A program made the position numbers and the translations under genes. This document shows, one piece after another, positions 9,052 through 17,250 of a DNA stretch of 64,000 nt. This stretch comes from Bacteroidales bacterium UBA4345 (GTDB taxonomy: Bacteria; Bacteroidota; Bacteroidia; Bacteroidales; Paludibacteraceae), in assembly GCA_002396385.1 (NCBI GenBank), contig DGTD01000101.1, forward strand, positions 1-64,000. The letters run 5' to 3'. The notes under the pieces were generated by a model. It ran no database searches. It saw nothing but the letters and a program-made list of their open reading frames with translations, and was not told the DNA's origin. Every line of letters begins with the position of its first letter. Position 1 is the stretch's first letter.

Positions 9052-9471
9052 ATGGATATTTTGGTTTTGGCTCTCATCCTTATATGTGCGGTTGCTGGTG
9101 TTCACTTCTTATTGAACGATAAACCGAAAGCGGCAGCCTTCTCTCTCCTCCCTATCCCAGCCTTGGCAATTCTCAGCAATCAGCTTGGCATTAGCGGATT
9201 GTATCCGTTTATCGCTTTTGTTTGTGTCTGCGTTATGTTTTTCGAATTCCTTTTGGTCCGGCAGTTGAATGCCGGCAAGCGGGTTTTTCCTGTATTCCTA
9301 TTGCTTGCCGTCGGCTTTGTGGCTGCGGTCTTTTTCTGTCGCCGCGGTTTGGGCATGGGTTTTCTCCAAGCGTTTACCATGGCCAGTTGCCATTACATCT
9401 ACTTTTTTTGTCTAGCCCTTGTCTTGTTCCATAAGTTTCACAAAGAGGTCGCCATCCTTCCAAGGCAATAA
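9052..9471 (+). CDS. Inner-membrane protein, unknown
   Basis: This 139-residue protein consists almost entirely of membrane helices: about residues 3-21, 27-45, 50-68, 79-96 and 107-126. The start at 9052 was chosen because the promoter at 8991-9021 lies between it and the longer ORF start at 8977. No motif or family is recognised. It is a monocistronic gene flanked by genes on the other strand. Confidence 0.65.
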   Translation: MDILVLALILICAVAGVHFLLNDKPKAAAFSLLPIPALAILSNQLGISGLYPFIAFVCVCVMFFEFLLVRQLNAGKRVFPVFLLLAVGFVAAVFFCRRGLGMGFLQAFTMASCHYIYFFCLALVLFHKFHKEVAILPRQ

Positions 9472-9554
9472 TGTTTGCCGTTGCCCTACATGTTATGGAA
9501 GCCTAATGCATAGACTTTCATAGGGTTACTCCTTTTTCTTGTTATATCAGCTCT

Positions 9555-12416
9555 TTATACCAGCTCTTCCAAATCGTTGATTGTAAGGTGCTGTAACGGG
9601 TCTCCACTGCTGATGACGCTGCCGGCTAGTTTGCGTTTCTTTTCTTGCAGTTGGATTATTTTTTCTTCCACCGTTCCTTTAGTGATAAAGTTGTATATGG
9701 TTACGTTGTTTTTCTGCCCGATTCGGTATGCGCGGTCCACGGCCTGTTGCTCGGCAAAAGGGTTCCACCATGGCGACAGCAGGAATACGTAATTGGCTGC
9801 GGTAAGGTTGATGCCGGTGCCTCCTGCTTTTAACGATACCAACAGACAACTCTGTTCCGCATCGTTTTGGAAACGTTCCACTACTTTTTGACGCTCTTCT
9901 CCGCGAAGGTCTCCTGTAAGTATGCCAAATGGAATGCCTTGCTCTGTCAGGTCTTTGGCTATCAGGTTCAACTGGCTGACGAAAGCCGAGAACATCAGGA
10001 CTTTGTTTTTCCCCATATGCAGTTCTTTTGCCCATTCTACCACCCATTTCCTCTTAATGGCGTCGAGGTGGGCATATTCGGGCAGTATAGTGGGGTCGCA
10101 GGCTATTTGGCGCAAACGGGTCAGTTGCCTGAATATGTTTAGGTCTATCTTGCCAATATGCATAATGGCATTCCTCACGGCCGACTTCTCGGTTTCGTAG
10201 ACCTTTTGTTCCCGCTCTTCCATCTCGCACCATACGTCTATCTTGGTCAGTTCCGGCAGTTCGGGACATACTTCCTTTTTGGTACGTCGCAATATAAACG
10301 GTTTCACTATGTTTTTCAACACTTCCAGTCGTTTGAATGCGGTGGGGGTGTAGGTTTCACAAAAAGAGGTGTAGTTGCCTAAAAGACCGGGACAGGCGAA
10401 ACTCATTTGGGACCAAAGGTCGCTTAGTGAGTTTTCTACTGGGGTGCCGGTCAGAACAAAACGGTTTTTTGCTTGGAGGCGGATTGCCGACTTGTAGCTT
10501 TGCGACTGCGGATTCTTTATATAGTGGCTTTCGTCGAGTACTGCGCATTCAAACGGATAATTGCACAGTATATCGGCGTCGCGCGTCAACATTGAATAGG
10601 TGGTTAGTACCAGATGGTAGTTGTTGAACGTGTGTTCGTTGATATTCCCGATGCGTTTGTTTCCGTAGAATTTCGTATAGCGCAGAAAGGGAGCGAACTT
10701 CTGCAGTTCGTTCTCCCAGTTAAACAGCACGGTGGTTGGCACCACTACAATTGAGGCGGGTTTCTTCTCTTGTGCCGGGGTCGCTGCCGGTTGTGGCTCG
10801 GCATCCAGCACCTGGTCGAACAATGTGGGTTCTTTGCTGCTGTATTGCCATGTGGAGGGTGTGCTGTTCGTAGTTTGGGGCCTTTGCCCGTTGCTGTACA
10901 GGTGCACGAAAAAGGCGATGACTTGCAGAGTCTTTCCCAAACCCATGTCGTCGGCAAGGCATCCGCCGTAGCCTTGTTGGTATAGGTGGAGCAGGAAGTT
11001 AAAGCCTTTTTCCTGATAGGGTCTCAGCTTGGCCTTTATCCTGTCGGACGTTTTAGTGTCCACTTTCTCCATCTGCATTATATAGTTGCGCGCTTCAGAG
11101 CATTGGTCGGCTATAAGTCCGGCATATCGTTTCGATAGTTTCATCGTGTCACCGTGGTCTTCTGCCTTGTTGAACAAGTCGCTGTAGAGTGAGAACCATT
11201 CTTCTGGAATGTGGAAACGGCTGCCGTCGGGTAATATAAAGGTTGAGTGTCTGTTCTTTATGTGGTTGCGGAATTTGTGAAAAGGTATCTTGAACCCTTG
11301 AACTTCTACAACTATCTTCACATCGAACCAGTCGATTTTCTCCTCAAAATCGAAATGCAGGAGGTACTCGTTATCTATTTCAAAGTTTTGTACAATTTCA
11401 GGAGCGCTCAGCAAATCTTCTAGAGTCTTGTTGTTGTCGTTTAAATAGAGGTAGTTGGCGTTGCTAGTCACGTTGTGCTTGCCGAGTAGGTCTGTCAGTT
11501 CCTTCTCCCGCTTGAAATCCCGCTTGAAAACGTCGAATACATATTGGCCGTTTTCGTTTCTTAGCTCAACCATGTGAGCCTTCTGACTATAAGAAGTGAA
11601 CGTGAGGCTGCCGTAGCAAAAAGTCAGGCTCAAAGCCTTATTCCCGAAGACATCGGCCGTTGTTGTCAACTTGGCTTTCAATTCGGAGTAGTAAGTGTTT
11701 ACTGTGAATCCTTTGCAATTGGCGTCTTCTGTTTCCAAAACCTTCTTTACGAAGGTATTCATATAAAGGTCTGTTTTGTCGGAAGGTATACAGATTTGGC
11801 CTTTCTTTGTCATAACTTCCAGCGCCTTGCTGCTGGTTCTTTCACTCAAGAACAAGGTCTTCTCCAATACGAACACACAGGGCTGCGGAGTAAGGGCAAG
11901 GAAGTATTTATAGTCGTGAGGAGAGATTTTTTTTCTGTTGTCCGACAGCTCAAAGCGGTAGGTTATACCTTCATCGGTAAGTCCGAAGTGGTAGACTGAC
12001 TCAACAGGGGTTGGACATACTTGCAGTTGGTGTACGGGAAGCAGTTTCTGTTCGTTGGACTTCCTTAAATAGACTGGAATAACGTTGCTTTGGAGCAGTT
12101 CGGCCACCCGGGTGTAGCGTTTGCCTAAATAGGCCCAAAATAGTTTATAAAGCTGTTTGTTTGCGGCTGTCGTTTCTAACAGGCTGGTGATGGAGGACGA
12201 ATTACGCGAGAACTTCCTCAGCAAGACCCCGTCTTCGCTTTCCTGGCAGCACGTTTGTATTTCGAGCTGTAGTCCGGTCTGGCAGTCTTCTTCTGAACAT
12301 CTTTCAAATGTTCCGTCGCTCTTTATCCAACACGCTTGCATGTTGGGAAATGATTGTTGGCGTTGGCTGATGACAACCGAAAAGGTTCCTTTATCGCTAT
12401 TTTCCATTCGTTTCAT
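9555..12416 (-). CDS. SNF2-family DEAD/DEAH-box helicase
   Basis: This 953-residue SWI2/SNF2 ATPase is expected to act on DNA or DNA-bound proteins in the cytosol. Visible motifs are the Walker A region DDMGLGKT (489-496), Walker B/DESH (628-631), LTGTPVENSLSDLWS (motif III area) and the C-terminal helicase motifs GTGINLTAANYVFLLSPWWNP and QAVDRAYRIGQ. The N-terminal 460 residues are specific to the bacterial subfamily. Between motifs I and Ia there is a low-complexity insert (about 510-553) rich in Thr, Pro and Gln. A -7-like TATCTTTG lies at 12429-12436, only 12 nt upstream of the first ATG, so the true start may be the fourth codon (12407). Close homologues are standalone chromosomal genes of unclear role. 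Confidence 0.9.
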   Translation of the reverse strand: MKRMENSDKGTFSVVISQRQQSFPNMQACWIKSDGTFERCSEEDCQTGLQLEIQTCCQESEDGVLLRKFSRNSSSITSLLETTAANKQLYKLFWAYLGKRYTRVAELLQSNVIPVYLRKSNEQKLLPVHQLQVCPTPVESVYHFGLTDEGITYRFELSDNRKKISPHDYKYFLALTPQPCVFVLEKTLFLSERTSSKALEVMTKKGQICIPSDKTDLYMNTFVKKVLETEDANCKGFTVNTYYSELKAKLTTTADVFGNKALSLTFCYGSLTFTSYSQKAHMVELRNENGQYVFDVFKRDFKREKELTDLLGKHNVTSNANYLYLNDNNKTLEDLLSAPEIVQNFEIDNEYLLHFDFEEKIDWFDVKIVVEVQGFKIPFHKFRNHIKNRHSTFILPDGSRFHIPEEWFSLYSDLFNKAEDHGDTMKLSKRYAGLIADQCSEARNYIMQMEKVDTKTSDRIKAKLRPYQEKGFNFLLHLYQQGYGGCLADDMGLGKTLQVIAFFVHLYSNGQRPQTTNSTPSTWQYSSKEPTLFDQVLDAEPQPAATPAQEKKPASIVVVPTTVLFNWENELQKFAPFLRYTKFYGNKRIGNINEHTFNNYHLVLTTYSMLTRDADILCNYPFECAVLDESHYIKNPQSQSYKSAIRLQAKNRFVLTGTPVENSLSDLWSQMSFACPGLLGNYTSFCETYTPTAFKRLEVLKNIVKPFILRRTKKEVCPELPELTKIDVWCEMEEREQKVYETEKSAVRNAIMHIGKIDLNIFRQLTRLRQIACDPTILPEYAHLDAIKRKWVVEWAKELHMGKNKVLMFSAFVSQLNLIAKDLTEQGIPFGILTGDLRGEERQKVVERFQNDAEQSCLLVSLKAGGTGINLTAANYVFLLSPWWNPFAEQQAVDRAYRIGQKNNVTIYNFITKGTVEEKIIQLQEKKRKLAGSVISSGDPLQHLTINDLEELV

Positions 12417-12508
12417 TTTATCTTATAACAAAGATAAGCATTTTTATTTTCCGTCTGTACCTTGTGCCTAACAGGACGTTTGACGGAACACTCCAAACAC
12501 GTTGCTGT

Positions 12509-13126
12509 TTACGGCTGTAGTTCTTCTTTGTTGCCCAGTCGTTTGGCTGCATTCTGTATAAAATTGGGAATGTTTGTCCAAATAGAGTGGTAGCCGTAGC
12601 CCCCGTTCTTTAATTCGTCGATTGCCTCGTCTGGTGTCCATCCCTGGCGTAATATGCGGTACATGGCGCACATAGTGCCAGTGCGGTCTGCCCCGTGCTG
12701 GCAGTGCACCAAGACGGGAACGGCTTCAGGGTCGTCTACAATTGCGAGAAACTCCTCGACATACTCGTCCTTCATGTTCCCAGCGAATATTCCAATGCGC
12801 CTGGTGTTCAAAGGTAAGTCGCCAATCTCGTCCGAATCGGAATGGTTGTCGCGTAGATTGACGATGGTCTTTATTCCGAGTTTTGTGAGATTCTTCATTC
12901 CTTCTGCTGTCGGCTGTGCACTGCGGTATAGGTGGTCTGTTACTTTGTTGAGGTTTGGAACACCAGCTATAGTCATGGGGACTGCCCATTTCGCAGGACG
13001 GACTTTCGCTTGAATAATGCCCGATTCGTTATACCTTTTTATCGCATGCACCGATGCGGTTGCTATTCCTATGATGGCAATACATACTATTACTGGTCTT
13101 AGAACTTGTTTTGTGAATTTTCTCAT
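12509..13126 (-). CDS. Membrane-anchored dual-specificity-type protein phosphatase
   Basis: This 205-residue protein has an N-terminal membrane segment (about 9-27), then a cysteine-phosphatase domain. The catalytic P-loop is HCQHGADRTG (141-150), with nucleophile Cys142 and Arg148. A candidate general-acid Asp lies in the LRDNHSD segment (92-98). YRSAQP (67-72) is typical of the small DSP/tyrosine-phosphatase-like family (DSPc, PF22785-like). The domain would face the periplasm or cytosol depending on anchor orientation. The substrate may be phosphotyrosine, phosphoinositide or polyphosphate and cannot be told from sequence. No partner gene is adjacent. Confidence 0.85.
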   Translation of the reverse strand: MRKFTKQVLRPVIVCIAIIGIATASVHAIKRYNESGIIQAKVRPAKWAVPMTIAGVPNLNKVTDHLYRSAQPTAEGMKNLTKLGIKTIVNLRDNHSDSDEIGDLPLNTRRIGIFAGNMKDEYVEEFLAIVDDPEAVPVLVHCQHGADRTGTMCAMYRILRQGWTPDEAIDELKNGGYGYHSIWTNIPNFIQNAAKRLGNKEELQP

Positions 13127-13425
13127 GTGTTTTGTGCCAAACTTTTTTTGGGGGGAAACTACAATGCCCCCTTATTTTATTCTAACTGATAATTAAAAGC
13201 AAGTTAAGGTGTTTTTTTTAGATATACAAGTATGGGACTGCAAAGAGGTCTGGATTTCAGCCTGCCATAGGATCTTTTCTCTTTATAAAACAGTGCATGC
13301 GGTTATTTCCAATTTTGTGACGCTTCTTGGGGGGGCTATTGCTAATTCTGCATAGATATCTCTTGTAATAGAATAAAGACGGGTGAAAAATAATAGTTAA
13401 CTTTGCAGAAAATCGTACGGTTGTT

Positions 13426-13731
13426 ATGGTAAATAAGTTTTTTAAGCATTTGTTTGTCGCTGTGGTTGCGGCTGTGGTGGTTCTGTTGGCTGCATGTGCA
13501 CCGAAGAATCCGAACCTCGAAGAACTGAAAAAGAACGGTAAGGTGCACGAAGCGCAAATCATCGCTATCGATTCGGTGAAGGGGGAATGTACGTATGGTT
13601 TTGTTTGTCGTGAGAAGGAATATGTGGGACACTGCCTTCAACGCAGAGACAAGCCTTTCCGTTTGAAGGAATATATTTTGGTGCTCTATCTGGAGCGGGA
13701 TCCGTCTATTAATATACGTATCCGTGACTAA
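13426..13731 (+). CDS. Small lipoprotein, unknown
   Basis: This 101-residue protein has a lipoprotein signal: basic start MVNKFFKH, hydrophobic core, and lipobox LLAAC with Cys25 as the probable lipidated residue. The mature part is about 77 residues, predicted strand-rich (HEAQIIAIDSVKGECTYGFVC), and has three further cysteines. No family is recognised. A -7-like TAACTTTG at 13398-13405 sits 20 nt before the ATG; no good -33 element is seen. Confidence 0.65.
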   Translation: MVNKFFKHLFVAVVAAVVVLLAACAPKNPNLEELKKNGKVHEAQIIAIDSVKGECTYGFVCREKEYVGHCLQRRDKPFRLKEYILVLYLERDPSINIRIRD

Positions 13732-13771
13732 TCTGTCGGATTTGGATGGTGAGACTGGAACCTGTCGATGG

Positions 13772-14377
13772 TTATTGGCATGGAATCCAGTTAAAACTGC
13801 CTTCTTCCGAGAGGTGTGTGTACAAAACCTTTATCCCGATTCCTATGAGGATGAGTCCGCCCAGAAGCTCTGGCTTGATGTTTGAACACACTTTCTCTCC
13901 AAATTTTACGCCAAACAGGTTGCCGGCAATGCTGAACGCAAACGAACATAGACCGATTATTGGCAGTGGTACTGCCAGACTTCCGATGTTGTCGTAGCCC
14001 ATACAGGCAAAAGATATGCCCACAGCAAGTGCGTCGATGCTGGTGGCTACCGCCAGAGTCAGTTGCATCCGCAGACTATCGGGCTTGAACTGTTGGTCTG
14101 TCTCCTCTTGAAATGAGCCCCATATCATTTTTCCGCCTAAAAAAGCGAGAAGTCCGAATGCAATCCAGTGGTCGAACGGCTCGATGTAGTTGTTGAGGTA
14201 AAAGGTGCCTAACCAACCTAATAGGGGCATCAGTGCTTGGAAGATGCCGAAAAGTAAGGCTGTTTTTATGACTATGCTCCATACCGTGCGCCTTAATGTC
14301 ACTCCACACACAATCGATACCGTGAAGCAGTCCATGGCTAGGGCTACTCCAAGTAACCATAAGTCGAATAAGTCCAT
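13772..14377 (-). CDS. mntP: Manganese efflux pump MntP
   Basis: This 201-residue protein with six membrane helices matches the MntP (DUF204) family, which exports Mn2+ across the inner membrane. The two internally repeated motifs are visible: GVALAMDCFTVSIVCG near the N-terminus and VATSIDALAVGISFACMG in the second half, each with the conserved Asp. GLLAFLGGKMIWGSFQE is also typical. Length is as usual for the family (about 185-200). No yybP-ykoY-like manganese riboswitch was noticed upstream. The window also holds a manganese-like CDF transporter at 30583-31689. Confidence 0.9.
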   Translation of the reverse strand: MDLFDLWLLGVALAMDCFTVSIVCGVTLRRTVWSIVIKTALLFGIFQALMPLLGWLGTFYLNNYIEPFDHWIAFGLLAFLGGKMIWGSFQEETDQQFKPDSLRMQLTLAVATSIDALAVGISFACMGYDNIGSLAVPLPIIGLCSFAFSIAGNLFGVKFGEKVCSNIKPELLGGLILIGIGIKVLYTHLSEEGSFNWIPCQ

Positions 14378-14518
14378 AATTGTTTTGTTTGCGTGTGTAA
14401 AAATAGTATTATCTTGCGGGAAATGCGTTGAATGAGGGCCTTTTGTTCTTTAAAAAAGCCTTTTTGAACTCTCGAATTAAATTTTTATTGATTTTAATCA
14501 ATTTTTTCTCGCTTTTGC

Positions 14519-14549
14519 TTTGAGGATATAAAAAAGTTTGTCAACTTTG
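14519..14549 (+). promoter_or_regulatory. Possible promoter in front of a short transcript
   Basis: TTTG (14519-14522), a 19-nt spacer and CAACTTTG (14542-14549) approximate the -33/-7 consensus; the T of the -7 TA is replaced by C. No ORF follows. A hairpin with a T-tract ends 90 nt downstream. Confidence 0.35.
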
Positions 14550-14555
14550 TAGTGC

Positions 14556-14638
14556 AAACAAAACAGATAGATTTTTCATAGTTAAGGTTTAGGTTAAAAG
14601 AGGTCGAGGGATGTTGTGAAATATTCCTCGATTTTTTT
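14556..14638 (+). ncRNA. Candidate small RNA
   Basis: An apparent promoter (14519-14549) and an intrinsic terminator (14604-14638) delimit about 83 nt without a coding ORF between mntP and the djlA-like gene. The terminator may belong to the minus-strand gene instead, so the call is weak. Confidence 0.25.
14604..14638. terminator. Hairpin terminator, possibly bidirectional
   Basis: A 9-bp stem (14604-14612 with 14623-14631, one G-T pair) is followed on the plus strand by seven T. On the minus strand it lies 12 nt past the djlA-like stop and is followed by CCTCTTTT, so it may serve both directions. Confidence 0.6.
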
Positions 14639-14649
14639 ATCTGTACAAT

Positions 14650-15399
14650 TTACCCTAAAACTTCCAGAATTTCTTCGTAAGCCTCGTTGATCTCGCGAAA
14701 ACGGCGGGTATACTCGCTGATTTTTTCCTGGTCTGATTCTCCCGCCAATCGGTCGGGATGATATTGTTTTGCGAGTTTCCTGTAGTTCTGTTTCACCTCG
14801 TCGATGCTGGCTCCTTTCCGTAAGCCGAGTATGGCGTAGCAGCGGCTCATACCGCTCGGGCTTGTGTTTATGGTATCGGTCGCGGTGTAGCGGGCACTGC
14901 CAATGCGGGTGTGGTAGTGCTGCCTCATGGCTTCTTGGTCTGTTGCACTGATGTGCAATAGATCCATCATGTCGCCCAACAACCTCCATTCGTCTGGTGT
15001 AATGCCACCGTTGAACGAGGCTACTCCATACAGCATATTCACAATGACCAGGCGCTTGTTGTAGTCGTAAAAGAGGTTCAGTTGGTTCAGGTAGTATTTT
15101 GTGTTGGGATGTCTCAAGGCTAACACCCTTTTTATGTGGTGTAGGATTTCCAGCTGTTCGTTTCGTTCAAAGTGCGTCTTTAAAAAGTTCTTCGCTTCCT
15201 CAAGTTCCGCCTTGGTGGGGCGCCCGTCTGCGTTCATAACAATGGCGATGGCACCGCCCAGACCCACTCGGGCCAAAAGACTCCGTCTGGCTGTCTCGTC
15301 TTGGTTGTTGGCATTTTCTGCCGACAACAATTTGTCTTTAAACCGGTCGTAAAGGATGAAACAGCCCATAATGGCCGCCCATGCGATTGTAAACCACAT
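14650..15399 (-). CDS. DjlA-like membrane co-chaperone (TerB + J domain)
   Basis: This 249-residue protein has one N-terminal membrane helix ([19 protein letters not shown]), a TerB-like helical domain in the middle ([19 protein letters not shown] onward) and a C-terminal J domain of about 65 residues with the HPD tripeptide (QYHPDRLAG). That order is the DjlA architecture, so it should recruit DnaK to the inner membrane. The start is set at 15399 because AAAGGAAG lies 7-8 nt upstream and the protein then begins right before the helix; an earlier in-frame ATG at 15450 would add 17 residues. It is the last gene of a three-gene operon with the barrel and TPR proteins, suggesting a role in envelope protein quality control. 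Confidence 0.85.
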   Translation of the reverse strand: MWFTIAWAAIMGCFILYDRFKDKLLSAENANNQDETARRSLLARVGLGGAIAIVMNADGRPTKAELEEAKNFLKTHFERNEQLEILHHIKRVLALRHPNTKYYLNQLNLFYDYNKRLVIVNMLYGVASFNGGITPDEWRLLGDMMDLLHISATDQEAMRQHYHTRIGSARYTATDTINTSPSGMSRCYAILGLRKGASIDEVKQNYRKLAKQYHPDRLAGESDQEKISEYTRRFREINEAYEEILEVLG

Positions 15400-15459
15400 T
15401 ATTACTTCCTTTACGGAAGCACTAACGAATAGGTCGCACAGGGTTTGCATGCCGCTGGG

Positions 15460-17229
15460 TTAGAAGTTGATTACAACGCCTCCCATCAGGTTGAAATGCT
15501 GGGTTGCATTGCCATACCAGAAGTCGTATTCGTTTGAAAGTATGTTGTTCAGGTTGAGGAATACGTTCAGGCAGCTCATTGCCTTGTAAGTCGCCCCGAG
15601 GCTCAGGTCGTTCAGGTTGCGCATATTGTGCTCCTGTACGGCGTATTGATCGCCAATGCGGGTCTTGAACAAGGCTTTGCGGCCTCCCATAAAGTTGTAG
15701 GCCACCCAAATGCGCAAATCTTCGATAGGGACAGATGATACAGTGGCTGTGAATTCTGTTTTAGGCATCATCCATGGAGTCTCGTTTTTACTCATCGCCC
15801 ATTTGTTGTATTTGCCCTTTAAATTCAGTTGAATGAACTCTTTCCAACCGGTGGTCAGCCCAAGTCCTGCCGAAAAAAGGCCTTCGTCTTTCCCGTAGGT
15901 CAGATTGTAGAAACTGCCGTTGGCGTTGCCGGCTGTTGTGTCGCAATTGTCTGAAACGAAGAAGTACGGATTGCTGATAATCTTGTAGCCGATGTTCGCG
16001 TCAAGCATCGCATACTTGAACAGGTTGATTTTGCTGCCGACGTACACATCGATAGGTGTATAGGTGTCTTCTGCACGGTTGTCGAGCGCTACGTAGCGGT
16101 TGACCTTTGACATGTTGCGATAGTTGTTTATCGCATAGTCGCCGGTAATGCCGGCATAAAGGAACCAGTAATCTCTAACAATCGAGATGTTTCCCAAAAC
16201 ATCGGGCATAACAGAGGCCGGACGACCCTGACCTATACAGAAGGCGGTCTTCACACCTATGTTTAACTCGCTGTGTTTGCCTTTTATGACATAAGCCGGC
16301 CGGAGCATAAGGACGGTCGAGTTGTCGGTGTTTTCTGCTTTCGCATAGTTGAAAGGCATTGTCTTGTCGGGCAGGTTGGTGAAGATGTTGAACATATTGA
16401 AACTAAGGTTCAACTGCCCGTTATCGACCAACATCGAACCGCTCAGGTTGGTAAAGATGTTGTGCTCGCGTAAACCGTCGTGTGTGCGGAATAACTGATA
16501 GTTGGTCTGCACATCGTAATTCCATTTGTCGATAAATGTTTTGGAACGGAAACGGATGCCGGCATCGAAGTTCGTGAACGACTGGTCGCGGTCGTAGGGG
16601 GGGCTGTCGCGCTCCATAGGGGTGCGCCCGTCGTAACCATAATAGTTAAAGCCCCTATAACCGAAGTCGAGGTAGGTGCTTAACTCCTTCACGTCGATGT
16701 TGTGCGTATACGATGCCTTTATGAAGTTGTCGTTGATTTTCGCTTTGGTGCGGAAGTCCTCGTTCAAGTCGCTGTATAGGTGGTTGGTAAGGCGGACTTT
16801 CCCGAAAGAGGAGTTGTGTATTCCGTAAAGTTCTACCAAATCTTTTTTCGTTTGGTAAAGTGGCAGGTAGGTCTCTCCGAGGAACGAGGTATGGTTCCCA
16901 GCACCCAGTTTCAGGAAACCGGTCCGCCTGTATTCCTTGTTCGTATGGCCGGTCAGCGCATAATCGAGAGCCGGTACACTATCGTTACCAGGAATGAGGG
17001 GCGTCGCCCAAACAGAGTAAGACACATTCATCTTCTTGGTCCCGTTGTCTTTCAGTTCGGGTGTTGTGCTTATTTTCGAGGCCTCTTTAATGGTCGGGTT
17101 GTATTCCTTCACTATTTCTATTTGACGCGATACCGTGGTGTCGGTGTTGCTCTCCGTATTCTCTTGGGCTTGTAAGCCAAAAGGAACAGCCCACAGCAGC
17201 AATCCGAATGTGATGTTTTGGTGCTTCAT
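15460..17229 (-). CDS. Outer-membrane beta-barrel protein (TonB-receptor-like)
   Basis: This 589-residue protein has a signal peptide (residues 1-21, ending LQAQ) and a periplasmic N-terminal segment (QIEIVKEYNPTIKEASKIS). A barrel of many amphipathic strands runs to the C-terminus, which ends FNLMGGVVINF with a terminal Phe, as expected for Bam-assembled barrels. No plug domain is evident and it is short for a TonB receptor. It lies 21 nt after the TPR gene and overlaps nothing. The pairing of a barrel with a large periplasmic TPR protein suggests a two-part envelope complex; the substrate is unknown. Confidence 0.8.
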   Translation of the reverse strand: MKHQNITFGLLLWAVPFGLQAQENTESNTDTTVSRQIEIVKEYNPTIKEASKISTTPELKDNGTKKMNVSYSVWATPLIPGNDSVPALDYALTGHTNKEYRRTGFLKLGAGNHTSFLGETYLPLYQTKKDLVELYGIHNSSFGKVRLTNHLYSDLNEDFRTKAKINDNFIKASYTHNIDVKELSTYLDFGYRGFNYYGYDGRTPMERDSPPYDRDQSFTNFDAGIRFRSKTFIDKWNYDVQTNYQLFRTHDGLREHNIFTNLSGSMLVDNGQLNLSFNMFNIFTNLPDKTMPFNYAKAENTDNSTVLMLRPAYVIKGKHSELNIGVKTAFCIGQGRPASVMPDVLGNISIVRDYWFLYAGITGDYAINNYRNMSKVNRYVALDNRAEDTYTPIDVYVGSKINLFKYAMLDANIGYKIISNPYFFVSDNCDTTAGNANGSFYNLTYGKDEGLFSAGLGLTTGWKEFIQLNLKGKYNKWAMSKNETPWMMPKTEFTATVSSVPIEDLRIWVAYNFMGGRKALFKTRIGDQYAVQEHNMRNLNDLSLGATYKAMSCLNVFLNLNNILSNEYDFWYGNATQHFNLMGGVVINF

Positions 17230-17250
17230 ATCTTGTTGTGAAATAGTTGC

